From contig NC_134643.1 in NCBI RefSeq assembly GCF_030463565.1, forward strand, positions 167,732,491 through 167,796,490: a stretch of DNA of 64,000 nt. The letters run 5' to 3'. This DNA is from Pelecanus crispus. Lineage: Eukaryota > Chordata > Aves > Pelecaniformes > Pelecanidae. The notes beneath the pieces were generated by a model. The model was given only the letters and a program-made list of their open reading frames with translations. It was not told where the DNA came from and searched no databases. Of this stretch, positions 49,886-61,582 are shown in pieces. The position numbers and the translations under genes were made by a program. How positions within the stretch are numbered: position 1 is the stretch's first letter; the number at the start of each line of letters is the position of its first letter.

Positions 49886-52199
49886 CCTGTGGGCAGAGAG
49901 AAGCAGAGGACTAGTTTGGTAGCGAGAAGATTTTAGAGGACATTAAAAAAACATCTGCTGGGACTGCCAAGGATATGACCCTGTCTAGGGCAGCAGATGG
50001 ACAGCACGTGCTGAGGAGTTTCCTTCTACCCCAGCTCCTGCAATGCCGTGAGCAAAACCCCTTTGAGTCAGGACAGAGGATTTTGGGAAAGGCAGGCATC
50101 TTGCTGTGCACACCAAGATAATCCCTCAGAGAGGGGAGGTGTCTGTGCTCAGCTCCTTGCAGTGACTGTGCCTGGAAAGCTGATGGATTAGATACTCTGC
50201 TGGGGTGAATTAACTTGGCTCCAAAGCCAGTGGCAATGCACCAGTTTACATCTCCTTTGAATATGATGTGTGAAATCTGATGCAAAAGCCTGGTTAGCAA
50301 CTCCCTCCTCAGGTTCCAGCAGGCCATCAATCACGCCAATATGCAGCAGGAGATTTGTATGTTGGCAAAATGCAGAGTAATGGCTAAAATACCTGGCCTG
50401 ACCCCAAACAGCCTAACCATGCAGGGCATTGTATTTCTTATATCCTTCAACGCATTGTATCATTTCAGTTTATCGCAAACTATTAAACAGTTGCTTTTGA
50501 AACACAAAAAAGCCAGGATCAAGTGCACAGAGCTGCTTCTAATTGTCTTTTATTTTCTCACTTTTCTTGCAAATTGTAATCTTCTCTTCCATGGTGATGT
50601 GATTTCTTCCATCTTCCTACTATTGCAAACTTTGATAGATACTGTCACAGTGTTTAGAATAGGCAGTGCCAGCTCTGAGAGCAACGCCAGAAATACACTA
50701 CATCATTATCCTGTACCACTGGGTTTACAGAGCATTTGCTTGTGAAGGTAGCCAGGTTAACTGCTTTCTGCTAACTCTTTGCTTGGGTAGAGAGAGTGAA
50801 ATGCGCACCCTCATCTCTTTGGTATTTCTCTTTGAAGATACTGCTCCAGCAGGAACCAGTTCCACTGCAGACAGTGGCAAAACGTTACTTTCTGAATTAC
50901 GTGAAACTGATTTTCCAGTGCTCCACATTTTTTGCATTTGGCCTATATAAACTGATGCAGTCAGTCCACTGCTCTGTCTTCAGAATGACAGAATGACATT
51001 CACAGCAGAGATCCCCAGCTGACCCAAGTATGGCGAGTAAGCGTGATGCTGTGTTCGTTCAAAACCTGCAAAGCTCAGAGGGAGAAGACCTGACCAAAGC
51101 CCAGGAGAGGCCCTGAAGCTCTTGGTGAAAGGTAGCATAGAAAGGCAAAGCAAGAGAAAGCCTCTGCAGAGAAGAGCACCTCTCTTTCTTATATTTGATT
51201 TAGATGAGCACAAAATAGCCAGAGGAAAAAGGTTAGATTTTAAAAAAGTGAAAGTATGAATTCCACAGACTCAGCTTGCATGAATTATCTCTTTGAAGGC
51301 TATTTCAACAGCCTGTGCTTCCACCCAGTCTGAATAGTTGGAGAGCCATTTAATTCTCTGAGGATTATAATACTTAACATTTAAGCATCATTTAAAGAGC
51401 ACAAGACTTTCAAAGGCAGGGAAGATGCATGACTATGAGGGTGAAGCTGGCAGAGAAGCCTGGGCAAGCGGGGGAGCAGAGGGAGCTGCCCTCACACTCC
51501 CATACTGGTAGGGAGGTTTCTCTGCCAGAAGGGATGCAATGGGAAGGGTTTGGGATGAGGAGCCTGAACGGCTTCCCTGTTTGCACAGCTCTTTCCCAGA
51601 AAGCAAGGGAGGATGCTCTGAAAAATACAAGACCTTTGACTCCGCGCTCAAGTGATGATTTGCAGAGCATTTCCTTGTGGGTTTCTAGTTCTGTCTATTT
51701 TGTCACTGTGGTCAAGCAGCCTCCTAATTTCACTTTGACTGAGGATTATTTGTGCTTGTTGCTTTATGATAGTAAAATTCTACCTGATAATTACCTTACC
51801 TTATCAGAAACAAGCACTAGTAATGCAACCAACTAATTTACCAGTTTATAACTTTAGCGACTGTGTGAAGAAAAGAATTAAAAGAGATAAACTCGGGAGG
51901 GAAATGATGCTGTTAAAATTTGAAGTGTATCCTACGTGGCTGAGCTCTCTTCCCTGTCCTCCTTGTGCTCTTCTTGGCACCAGTCCTTCTGGGAAAGGCT
52001 CATTTCCATAGGGTGGGAGGAATTTCGGCAGGCGGGAGCTGGGCCCAGAGGGAGACCAGTGCGGTAACAAAATGACCCAGGGTCCTACTGCCAAGAGCCA
52101 GCCATTAGCTAAGGGCTTGTGTTAGCTGAGGGAATGGTGTCTGGCTAATAGAAATGCTCGTCTTTGGCTGTGTATATTAAATTCTTGTGTAGAGGGCTG

Positions 52200-53130
52200 T
52201 GACAGTACAAGTCACTCTCTGAAGACAAAGCTTTATTAGAAAGGCCTAAGGCAAAGGGCAAACTTTCCTTCACGTGCCATAGCACCCTGCAAACAAATTA
52301 CAAGAGCTACGGCATCACAACAGAATATATCTTCAGTGACTGAAAACTTGCTTGTACGCTGGAGGCCACATTAACAGCACCCTTTGCTGAATCCTGTACT
52401 GACACATTACTGGAAGCCAAGGATGTACGTCTCATCTCACAAGAGTTTAGAGGCTGCTTCACCTTAGAATTGAAAAAAACTCAAAATAACAAGGCAGCAA
52501 ATTGGTCCTCTCTGTTTTCAGACCGACTAAGCTGGGTCATTTTCAGGAAATGCCCCATTACCTAAAACAATTACAACTGTTGTCACATCTCCAATGAGTT
52601 TAGTTTGGCTTTTAGTGTCTGCTGGGAAAACTTTAACTGGCACAGCTGCTGTGTTTAAGGCCACTTCATAGCTGGGTGCTCCTGTGGCGTTTTTTATTCA
52701 CCGGTTTATGGTCTTGCCTGTTCTGTACCAAGATACCTGAGCACATATTGGCTTCGAGTAGGCGGACTGTCTCATTGTCTTTCCTCTCCCCACTCCCCAT
52801 GGGGCAACTCACCTTCTGAAAGTTCAGCGCTCATCTAAGGGCTGCAGTAGATTTTATCTTCTATGCCCTGTAGTCGATGAGCACCAATTCACTTCAAGGA
52901 CTAATATTAGCCTTAAAATAGTGCCTCGGATCCATGCAGGCTATTTTTGGAACTGTATTAAACTACTGCTGCTCAGCTGATGTGGCAGCAGCACTGCTTA
53001 TATTCCAGATTATATATGCAATTTTCCTAAGGTAAAATATTCCTTTCCAGAAGTTTTCATTAACAGTCTCTATTACCTACATAATTGGATGGCATCATTT
53101 AACTGTGATTAATTTAGAGGTACCATGCAT
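52200..53130. other. Candidate conserved non-coding element
   Basis: About 900 bases free of repeats, with no ORF of 60 codons on either strand and strings such as ACTGTGATTAATTTAGAGG, CTACATAATTGGATGG and CACCAATTCACTTC. This is the longest ORF-free unique block in the 50-58 kb interval. Composition only. Confidence 0.25.
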
Positions 53131-56100
53131 TTAGGGATTAAAAAAATGCTGCCCTTACCAGTCTGTCTCAGGGGAGAAATATGAAAGGAGAGCTGGAGCT
53201 GATTTCCCTACATGATGAAGACGCACAGTATCATTCTCAACAGAACTGAGCATCTCCTGACGGTGGTCTGATAACAACTGTAATTAGGTATTCAATCACA
53301 CACAGAGTAAGATCAGCCAAACAAATGTATGTCTGCTAAGGGAAATAGCCCATGGAAAGATTATATGTTTGCTGAACCTAAAGTAAAACGTATAATGAAA
53401 GCTCTTAACACTTGGAGCCTAGCCCTTGCCCAATGAACTGCCTGTTTTCCTACATAGTTATTAGTCAGAGCTATCCTTGCCATTTCTATCGTGCCACACT
53501 GGGTGCTGTCATGTCCGAAGGTTTGACTCTGAAAGGGGTCTTCTGCTCATGCCTGTGGATTTTGAGTCAGGTTTTATGAGATGAGAACAAGGCCCTGTGC
53601 TGGAGGAGCAACTTGTGAACCCTCATGCCTACAAGTCCTAATTACAGTCAAGTTCAGCGGTGATGCTGAGACACCACAAAAAGCCATGCTACAACCTCTT
53701 CTGCCCCAATGCCTGCAAAAGCTAATGGCCAGCTCATTCGGAGGAAGACGACATTGTTTGCAACCAGCCACATGTGATTTAACAGAACAAAGCAAAACAA
53801 AAGCATTGGACTTTGTTCTCCACTTCTATATTTTAGACAGATCGTGTGCTCCAGGTGTGCAAACTCATCTGTCATCCTGTGCATCCTGTTCACCCTGCCA
53901 TCACAGAAGAAAAAATACAATATGAAAAGATGATTCTATTTATGTAATGCACTCTGATAGCTGATCCAGCCTATACTATAAAGTTTTAAGAGGAAGTATT
54001 TAATTAATAATCTTGCCACCAAGTCATTCCAGTTTCCCTTCTATATGGTGACTAAGAGCAACATTTATATACACATATGAACTCTGTAGGATTTTATAAT
54101 GGTTGTTTCAGGAAAGGTGCAAAAAGCTAGCCTTTTGCTGTTGGATTACTGGTCTTTGCAATTCTTATCAATACTCCTCAAATTAGGGAAAATGACAGCC
54201 CATCTGCCAAATCAATCCAGCCTGCCTGGAAGTCTTGAAACAAGAGATGAGTGCTGTCCCTGGGTGGGGGGAGCATTGCTGGAGACTAGCTTCAGCTGAG
54301 GGTGGCTGGCTGTCGGTAACAGCGAGAGAAACACCGCTCCACAGCAGGAACGCACCGTGCAACCTCGCTGTCAGCACGAGCCGGTCGACCTCTGCTGTCC
54401 TCTTCTTGGCCCTGGTCAGTCCCTCTCACTGCTTCCTGTAAGCCCTGGAGCCCACGCATCCATGAGAAGAGCCATAGCCCCTCACAAAAGTGCCAGAAAG
54501 CTAACCTGAGGGTAAGAAAACCAGTTTGTTTTCAGTCAGCTCACTTATCCAACACATCCCATGATTGCACAAGCACTGGGGCCATTGAAAAGCTGTGGTT
54601 TAGGATGAGAGGAGGGAGGTGGTGCTGCCAACTCCTTTGACAGCAGGCTGCAATTAGAGTCACTTAAGCCAACTGTGAAACTACAGGGTATTTTGATTTC
54701 CCTCCAATGCTTGTAGAGGGGAGCAGGGTGAGGATAGCCTTAAAGCGCAAAAAGGGCCATGTTTTTGGAAAGGATCAGATTGGTCTACCTATGGGCAGAC
54801 TTAAAAGGTCCATGGACATGAGGTGGAGAAACTACTGGTAAAGAGAAAAGGCCCACAAACTGAAGAGTTGAAAGTCACACTGCAGGATTAGCCTTTATTG
54901 GTAGAGATCCTACACGATGCCAGGCAAGCGATTTAAATCAGCTATTCACAAGTGGCCTTTGTCAGTTTATCCATAATTTCCCAAGTGCCTGACATGAGCC
55001 CCTTGGCCAGTCGCATGGCTGCAATCGAAGCCAATGTATCTGAAGCTCCGTGTGCAATGAGGAGTTGCTGAAACCCTGGTGAAGGGTGCAGGGAGCCCGG
55101 GGGGAGGCAGGAGACACATGGCCTCTACAGCTGCTGCTGAGACAAGATTTAGGTAAGCCAAGGAGCACAGCTCGGTCTCCATGGAGAGCAGCTCTGCATG
55201 AATGACCTGTTAGTTCCTCTTTCTTGAAATTGATCTGAAAATGGGGGGCTTATTTTCTTTTCCTGCCCAGTCAGATACTCGGACGTGACCCCAGTGCCTG
55301 CTCAAGACCCCAGTGCCCCAAATCCCAGGCAGTTCTGGGTCATGGTGTTGGGAAAGCCCATTTCTGCTTCAGATAAGGCACTGCCACTGCCAAGGAAGGA
55401 TAAATACCAGCCACTGCTGCACAGGTTTTCTATTGCTCTGGGGTATAATGTATTAAGTAGTGGACGCATTAAATGATCCCTAACTATAATTAGCTCCCCC
55501 TGTGCTTATAACAGTACAGCCTCATACAAATGGTTTCTAATGACACATGCAGTGTCTAGGAACAGGGTAATAGCTATTTAAACAGTTGCTGATCCCTGAG
55601 CTGGTACACGACAGTGTATTTTACAATTATTGAGAAACTTTGGACATTTTTTAAAAGTGCTCTGGGCGTTGATCTAGAGAAAAGCTTGGTCAGATGAGAA
55701 CAGAGATGATGCCCTTCCCCTAATGGTTACAGATAGATGATGTTCTAGTTGTCAGACATTACTGCTGCCCCAGTCTTGATTGTCCCTGTTACTGCTCTTT
55801 CCCTGCAGTACGATTAGCAAAACAGATAGTCTTCTTCCAACTCATGCCTACGGTACAGGCACTCAAGGAGAGTCAAGACAGTCTTCCTAAAAATATTCTT
55901 ATCTGTGGTTCTCAGTAACCACACTAACATACATAATGTTCAAAAATGAAAGCTTGCTCGTTTAATGCCAGATCATAAGCCTCATCAGCGAGTAGGACCT
56001 ATAAAATGTACCAAGGCCAAAAGGCTGCCAGCCACACTGGGCAGCTGGGGCCTCTTTGCATGGACCAGGTTGCAAGCTCAGCGATTGAAGCCTGCAGTTT

Positions 56101-58478
56101 CAAAATTCAAGACACTATGACCTTTTTTCTTTTGAAATAATAATTTCATTTGATCTTGTTCCTCAAGCTAAGGATGATAATGAAATTTTTATTCAAGAAC
56201 AGTCTTTTTGTTCAAGAAGCACGGAAAATTGCAGCTCTTGTGAATCATGAAACCTGAAAGCAAAGACTCAAAAGAAAACGAGTTTGTAACTTCGGCTACC
56301 CCAGTAATAACCAACCAATGCTAATTGTAGATGTTTTATTCACCAGAAATAAGCAGAAAGTTTGCCACAGTTCCTGAAAAGCACATCATGCGAAAAGAAA
56401 CCTTAATTTCTTACATGAGATTAAAACTGTACTTTGTTAGAAATTTGTTTTTAATGACGACAGTACGTCATAACATTTTTCACCTGACCTTGAAATGGCA
56501 ACACGCCTTATTCACTTTGGTGATCAGGTTTCACTTCACAGGAAATGGAGAATAAATTTAATTTTCTCTTTTCTAAACACATGCATGCACACATACACAC
56601 TAATTTAAATATGATCCACTGCTATTTGAATAACACAGGTCTACCTCAGCATGCAGAATTGCTGCCAGCAAAGCATGATCTGCCCACTGAAGGCAAGACA
56701 GCATGAATGACAGAGGGCAAAAGAGATCTCATACAGCCACCCAGGTCTAAGAGCTGATACCTGAGCCGGTAGCCGAGGTTTTCTACCAGTCTCCTAATTT
56801 ACGGCCACATGGAATCTCTTTGGCCGTAAGACTCTGGCCACTCTTGGAGTCTGCCAGGGAGTGAATGTATATGGTTGCAAAGCCTGCTTCGCTGTAAGGA
56901 AGACATAAATACATTTAATTTGTAGTGCTTTTTGCTCAAAGCAATATCAAAGGGAGCGGCAGAATTGCAAGTTTTCAGGTAAGCAATATTTCTGCATGTT
57001 CAATTTGGAGGGCTCAAGATTGCAGTGAAGAACCGATCAGCAGTGCAGAAAAACTAAGTTGGGGATGAATCAAATATTCTTGAAAATTTTGTCTAACTTT
57101 ACTTGAAATATACCAGTGACAGGCATAAATGTGGGTGACAGTAGTATCACCAAGCAGCAGAAAAGAGATAAAACATGTATATCCCTAGCTTTTGTTTGAA
57201 CATAAATCTGGATTTGTTTAAAACAAGCTTCATGGCCTTTACCTAATGCATCTTTGACTGCAAAGCTGCTACACCAGAGTTAACATTCGTGTTGAAAAGT
57301 GTTAGCATTTTAACTAAATTATGGGGAGACTGTTCAAATTTCTCTCTGAAGCACTCCTGAGTAACAAAGTGATACCCATCTTTCTGACTGGTTATGATCA
57401 AATAATTCCTGTTGTGTCCCAGCTTTAATGACTGGTTTTGTCAGAGAAAATTTGTCATGTTCTACCAGTCATTGGGATAATGAAGAAACATCCATACAGG
57501 TAACATGCTAAATGCTGTTAACTGAGTCACATAAAAAACTAATTCTATACACAGGATTTTCAGGGCTACAATAAGGTACACTTCTGTCCTTTTTCTTTTT
57601 TTTTTTTCTTTTTTTAATGCGATTACCTCATCCTGGATGCTCAATGTAACATTGGTTTACTTTAAAGACTGTTTCTGGGACAAGAGGGAGGAATCTGGGC
57701 TTGATAGTAGCCTGTCTAGCACTTTATGAAGTCACTTTAAAATATTTGGACTAGGTTAGGATCTGGAGGAGCGCTGCTCACCCAAGATGCTGAAGACCCA
57801 CTGTGGCATGCCTCTTGCCTCACTTGAGACATCTAAAGGTTAGACATGCAGGTCTGAACTAGTCACCTTCAGCTGCCTTTGTCATCAATAGAAAGAAATA
57901 GGCATGCCAAAAGAGTAAATAATTTATCTTAGAAACCTCTCTTCTAGGAAGATATATTATGTCCTGGAGGAACCTACATTTCTCCCTTGGTGATAAAGGG
58001 GGGCTTAGGATGACTGGCTCCACTTTAAGCATCTAACTTTTTGATATCTGAAGTTAGATGAGATGATTTTCATCCTTGGTTACCATTCCTTCAGGTTAAA
58101 ACACTACCAAGAAAGGTTATGTCTTGAACTCACTGTGGAGAGATCCAAATTGGCCATAGCAGACAAGAAAACTTTTCAGAGACAAGTCTATCTAGTTCAA
58201 ATTCACACAAAATGGGAAGCAAGATCAGTGCCTTCACTCAATATCTGTGCTTTCGACCTTTCCTCTGTGCGTTGAGAAACAGTCTTTAATCATTTAAATC
58301 TGTTTTATGCCACTGTGAAACTTGATTTTTTTTTAAAAAAAATTAAGCATTCATACAAGTTTTGTACTCTGATGACTCCAAGAGAATAACATCATATTCA
58401 GGGAACAAGCTATGATTGTCAGGTTATGGGAGCACCAGGTCCTAAGGTCTGTATCTGAACCTAACATCTTTTGGTTTT

Positions 58479-58510
58479 CATGAAACCAGAACAACATCTC
58501 TGGTTTCATG
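58479..58510. repeat. Perfect 12-bp inverted repeat
   Basis: CATGAAACCAGA (58479-58490) and its exact reverse complement TCTGGTTTCATG (58499-58510) are separated by 8 bases, and one more pair (T-A) closes the base. It lies 450 bases before the receptor start codon. Either a chance hairpin or a cruciform/RNA stem; no known element is recognised. Confidence 0.8.
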
Positions 58511-58960
58511 AGCACAAACCACTGATTAGCTCAGATTAATGAAGATAAGATATGGGTACAGTTCTAATTCTGACAGGCTAAGACTAATTCACAGTTTTGC
58601 AAAATCCAAGCCCAAACTCTCTCTAGCTCTCTAAATGTGCACTTCCTACTCCTGAAGGTTTCCAGATAAGCAGTAATTGTCTTCTTCAAAGTAGGAGGTT
58701 AAATAAAGCAAGAGTAAAATTAATCATTATGAAAATTAAACATAAAGGAGAGGGAAGGATGAAATTAAACATTTGAGTGGGGTTATCTAGGTCAGATCTG
58801 GGTATGTTAGCAAATCCCCATTCCCTCCCTCTACGATGCCTTGTCAAACATACAACATTTGCTCCAGTGACAAAAGATTTAACCGAATGCATTTGTCCCA
58901 ACAAATCAATTAAAACTAAACATCTGATTTTTGTAAAGCTTTAAGAAGATTTCTGCAAAC

Positions 58961-59935
58961 ATGGCATCTGAACGCACCGGCAATTTTACTGCTCTGCCAG
59001 GCCACTCAGACCTGTTGACAAGCTGCAAGGATGAAGATTTCTTACAGGTGAAATCCTATCTCTCCGTCCTTTACAGCCTAATCTTCCTGGTATGCTTCCC
59101 AGGGAACATTGTGACAATTTTTGTTTACTTTTTCAAGATGACACCCTGGAAAAGCAGCACCATCATTATGTTAAACCTGGCTATCACTGACCTATTATAT
59201 ATAGCCACGCTTCCTTTCTTTATACACTACTCTGCTAATGGAAATAACTGGATCTTTGGAAACTTCATGTGCAAGTTTATTCACTTTTGTTTCTACTTCA
59301 ACATGTACAGTGGTATTATCTTCCTTAGCTGCTTCAGCATCTTCCGCTTTTTTGTAGTTGTCCACCCAATTAAATGCTTTTTTGTTCAAAAACGGAGATG
59401 GGCAGTGGTGACTTGCATTGTAGTTTGGATGATTTCCCTGGCGGCCATCAGCCCCTTGGGCATCTTGATTTCCACGAGCCATATGCAGAACAGGACGATC
59501 TGCCCGGACCTGGCTGCTGCTGAGGATCTTGACACTAGTCGGTGGTATAACTGGCTGCTGACGGTGTTTGCCTTCTTCTTGCCCTTGCTGACGGTGACTC
59601 TGTGCTACATGCTCATTATTTACACCTTGGCTACTGGGCCCCACACGCAGGCTTGCTACAAACAAAAGGCTCGCAGACTTGCTGTTGTCCTCCTGGTGGT
59701 CTTCTATGTGTGCTTCCTCCCCTTCCATGTCTTTCGAGGGCTTCGGCTGGAGCTCCGAATACGACCAGTTAGCTGCCACTTGAAGAACACGATCCTTTTA
59801 ATGTTTATCATAACTAAACCTTTAGCAGCATTAAATACTTTTGGAAACTTACTGCTCTATGTAGTGGCAGGAGACAACTTCCAGCAGGCGATCCTCTCAC
59901 TCCTCAAGTTTCGGACAAACAAGAACTTGAAATAG
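58961..59935 (+). CDS. OXGR1-like class A G-protein-coupled receptor, intact
   Basis: A 324-residue rhodopsin-family receptor of the OXGR1/P2Y-like group, expected in the plasma membrane. Mammalian OXGR1 senses 2-oxoglutarate and has also been reported to respond to cysteinyl leukotrienes. Seen here: seven hydrophobic segments (about 34-58, 67-90, 101-131, 147-170, 197-221, 238-260, 277-301); N-glycosylation sites Asn8 and Asn177; Asn49 (1.50) in FPGN; Asp77 (2.50); Cys104 pairing with Cys181; FRF at 128-130 in place of DRY; Trp156; Pro208 and Tyr216 in TM5; CFLPFH at 251-256; GNLLLY at 295-300. Cys22 and Cys272 could form the second P2Y-type disulfide. The ATG has a good context (A at -3, G at +4). 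The coding exon is uninterrupted, as in mammalian OXGR1, and the length is close to the human 337 aa. Odd: pocket positions are His108 (3.29), Tyr112 (3.33), Arg259 (6.55) and Lys286 (7.39), where mammalian OXGR1 has Arg, His, Arg, Arg. It is more likely a paralog than the strict ortholog, so no gene symbol is assigned. The family call is near certain; ligand identity is open. Confidence 0.95.
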   Translation: MASERTGNFTALPGHSDLLTSCKDEDFLQVKSYLSVLYSLIFLVCFPGNIVTIFVYFFKMTPWKSSTIIMLNLAITDLLYIATLPFFIHYSANGNNWIFGNFMCKFIHFCFYFNMYSGIIFLSCFSIFRFFVVVHPIKCFFVQKRRWAVVTCIVVWMISLAAISPLGILISTSHMQNRTICPDLAAAEDLDTSRWYNWLLTVFAFFLPLLTVTLCYMLIIYTLATGPHTQACYKQKARRLAVVLLVVFYVCFLPFHVFRGLRLELRIRPVSCHLKNTILLMFIITKPLAALNTFGNLLLYVVAGDNFQQAILSLLKFRTNKNLK

Positions 59936-60116
59936 AAGAGATTGATGCTGTAAAAGAGTTATGGAGGAAGGGTCCAAACCTTCCCTCAACCAGCCAGGCA
60001 CAACCTCCCTGCCATCAGAGTACTCAGGTTAACCCTGACAACGCCAAAGGACAGTTAATCTGTTCTGTGTTTTAGAGTTACAAATTGATCATCAAAAGAG
60101 AAAATTTAGAATTTAA

Positions 60117-60136
60117 AATAAAAAGCTTTAAATAAA
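60117..60136 (+). promoter_or_regulatory. Polyadenylation signals of the intact receptor
   Basis: Two AATAAA hexamers lie at 60117-60122 and 60131-60136, about 185-200 bases after the receptor stop codon, followed by a T-containing stretch. They would give a short 3'UTR. Other AATAAA-like strings occur by chance in AT-rich DNA; the position and the pairing are what support this call. Confidence 0.55.
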
Positions 60137-60892
60137 ATACTAAAAAATTAAATGTTAAACTTCTCAGAAATGTCTCTGCATTTGCTTCCTGAACCCTTGA
60201 TACTTCTTTTGGAGAGTGGCCAACAGTTCCAGAAAAAAATAGTTGCTTATTAGTGGCACATATAGAATCAGGATGGGAGTAATTTAATTTAATTTTAGTA
60301 ACTTAGAAGTTAAGTGTCTAGTCTAAGCTAGGTGCCTGCCTTTGACTTGCTTCCTAAGCAATGGAGAGAGGTAAGACCCTCCAGAGGGCAATTCATCACA
60401 CCTGTCTTAGACCTGTAGGAGGTTCATCTCACCTCCCTGGAGACATTGACAGGGTAGGTGTATGTGTATAAGCTAATCACCTGGTCCTCCCTTTATAATT
60501 TCCCATTATAGTGGAGAAAAATAAGTAGTTTTAGAGTGTGATTCACCTAATTATTCTTGATGCCTACATTTGGACAAGATGAATCATGATCTAGAAGTGT
60601 CTGTTTCTTGCCATTGACCATAAAAGGTAAGTAGATCACACACGGACCCAAATGTTCATGCCTGCCTTTACATAGCTGAGGCCCAGAGTGAGATAGATCA
60701 CTCTCCAGAGGTGGCTAAAAGGGTGGCTTACACAATAAGACCCTGTTCAGTGCCTTCAGTGATCACCTGAAGATTAATGGTACAATAGTACAAGACCACT
60801 CCTATAAGGGTTTTCCATACTACTAACTGTGATTTCTGGATTAATGTCAGTCTAGAGGTGAGAAGTGAATGGATGCATAAATGTGCCAGATC
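60137..60892. other. Spacer between receptor 3' end and CR1
   Basis: AT-rich unique sequence with no feature seen. Confidence 0.6.
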
Positions 60893-61582
60893 CATAGAAT
60901 CACAGAGTCATAGAATCATAGAATGGCTTGGGTTGGAAGGGACCTTTAAAGGTAATTTTTTCCAACCTCCCTGCAATGAGCAGGGACATCTTCAACTAGA
61001 TCAGGTTGCTCAGAGCCCTGTCCAACCTGACCTTGAATGTTTCCAGGGATGGGGCATCTACCACCTCTCTGGACAACCTGTTCCAATGCTTCACCACCTT
61101 CATCATAAGAAATTTCTTCCTTATTTCTAGTCTAAGTCTACCCTCTTTTAGTTTAAAACCATTACCCCTTGTCCTATTGCTACAGGCCCTATTAAAAAGT
61201 ATCTTTCTTATAAACCTCCTTTAAGTATTGCCACAGTCAGGTCTCCCCAGAGACTCTTCCAGGCTAAACAACTCCAACTCTTCCAGCCCTTCCTCACAGG
61301 AAAGGTGTTCCATCCCTCTGATCATTTTTGTGGCCGTCCTCTGGACCTGCTCCAACAGGTCCATGTCCTTCTTGTGCTGAGGGCTCCGGAGCTGGATGCA
61401 GTACTCCAGGTGGGGTCTCACCAGAGCAGAGTAGAGGGGCAGAATCACCTCCCTTGACCTGCTGGCCATGATCTTTTGATGCAGCCCAGGAGATGACTGG
61501 CTTTCTGGGCTGTGAGAGCGCGCATTGCCGGCTCGTGTCTAGTTTTTTATCCACCAGTACCCCCAAGTCCTTCTCCAAAATC
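60893..61582 (-). repeat. CR1 LINE, 3' ~690 bases, reverse orientation
   Basis: The left end shows the 3' terminus in reverse (ATAGAATCACAGAGTCATAG, AATCATAGAATGGCTTGGG). The body continues through the antisense of the ORF2 tail and thumb (GTGCTGAGGGCTCCGGAGCT, GGATGCAGTACTCCAGGTGG) to the segment encoding [14 protein letters not shown] near 61560-61582. It lies about 760 bases beyond the receptor's polyadenylation signals. Open frames on the minus strand here are CR1 remnants. Confidence 0.96.

Larger units (their letters stand above)
49886..58960. other. Intergenic upstream of the intact receptor
   Basis: No transposon or exon was recognised in 9 kb, apart from the candidate element and inverted repeat listed. 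A non-coding first exon of the receptor is expected somewhere upstream by analogy with mammalian OXGR1, but no promoter or splice donor can be picked out. Long T runs lie near 57590-57617 and T/A runs near 58327-58345. Confidence 0.6.

Noticed and set aside
59195-59779. 194-codon open frame antisense to the intact receptor
   Set aside because: It is the reverse-frame shadow of a conserved GPCR; its translation has no domain and is unsupported by promoter or start context. A similar shadow runs over the pseudogene at 35956-36363 and 36327-36692.
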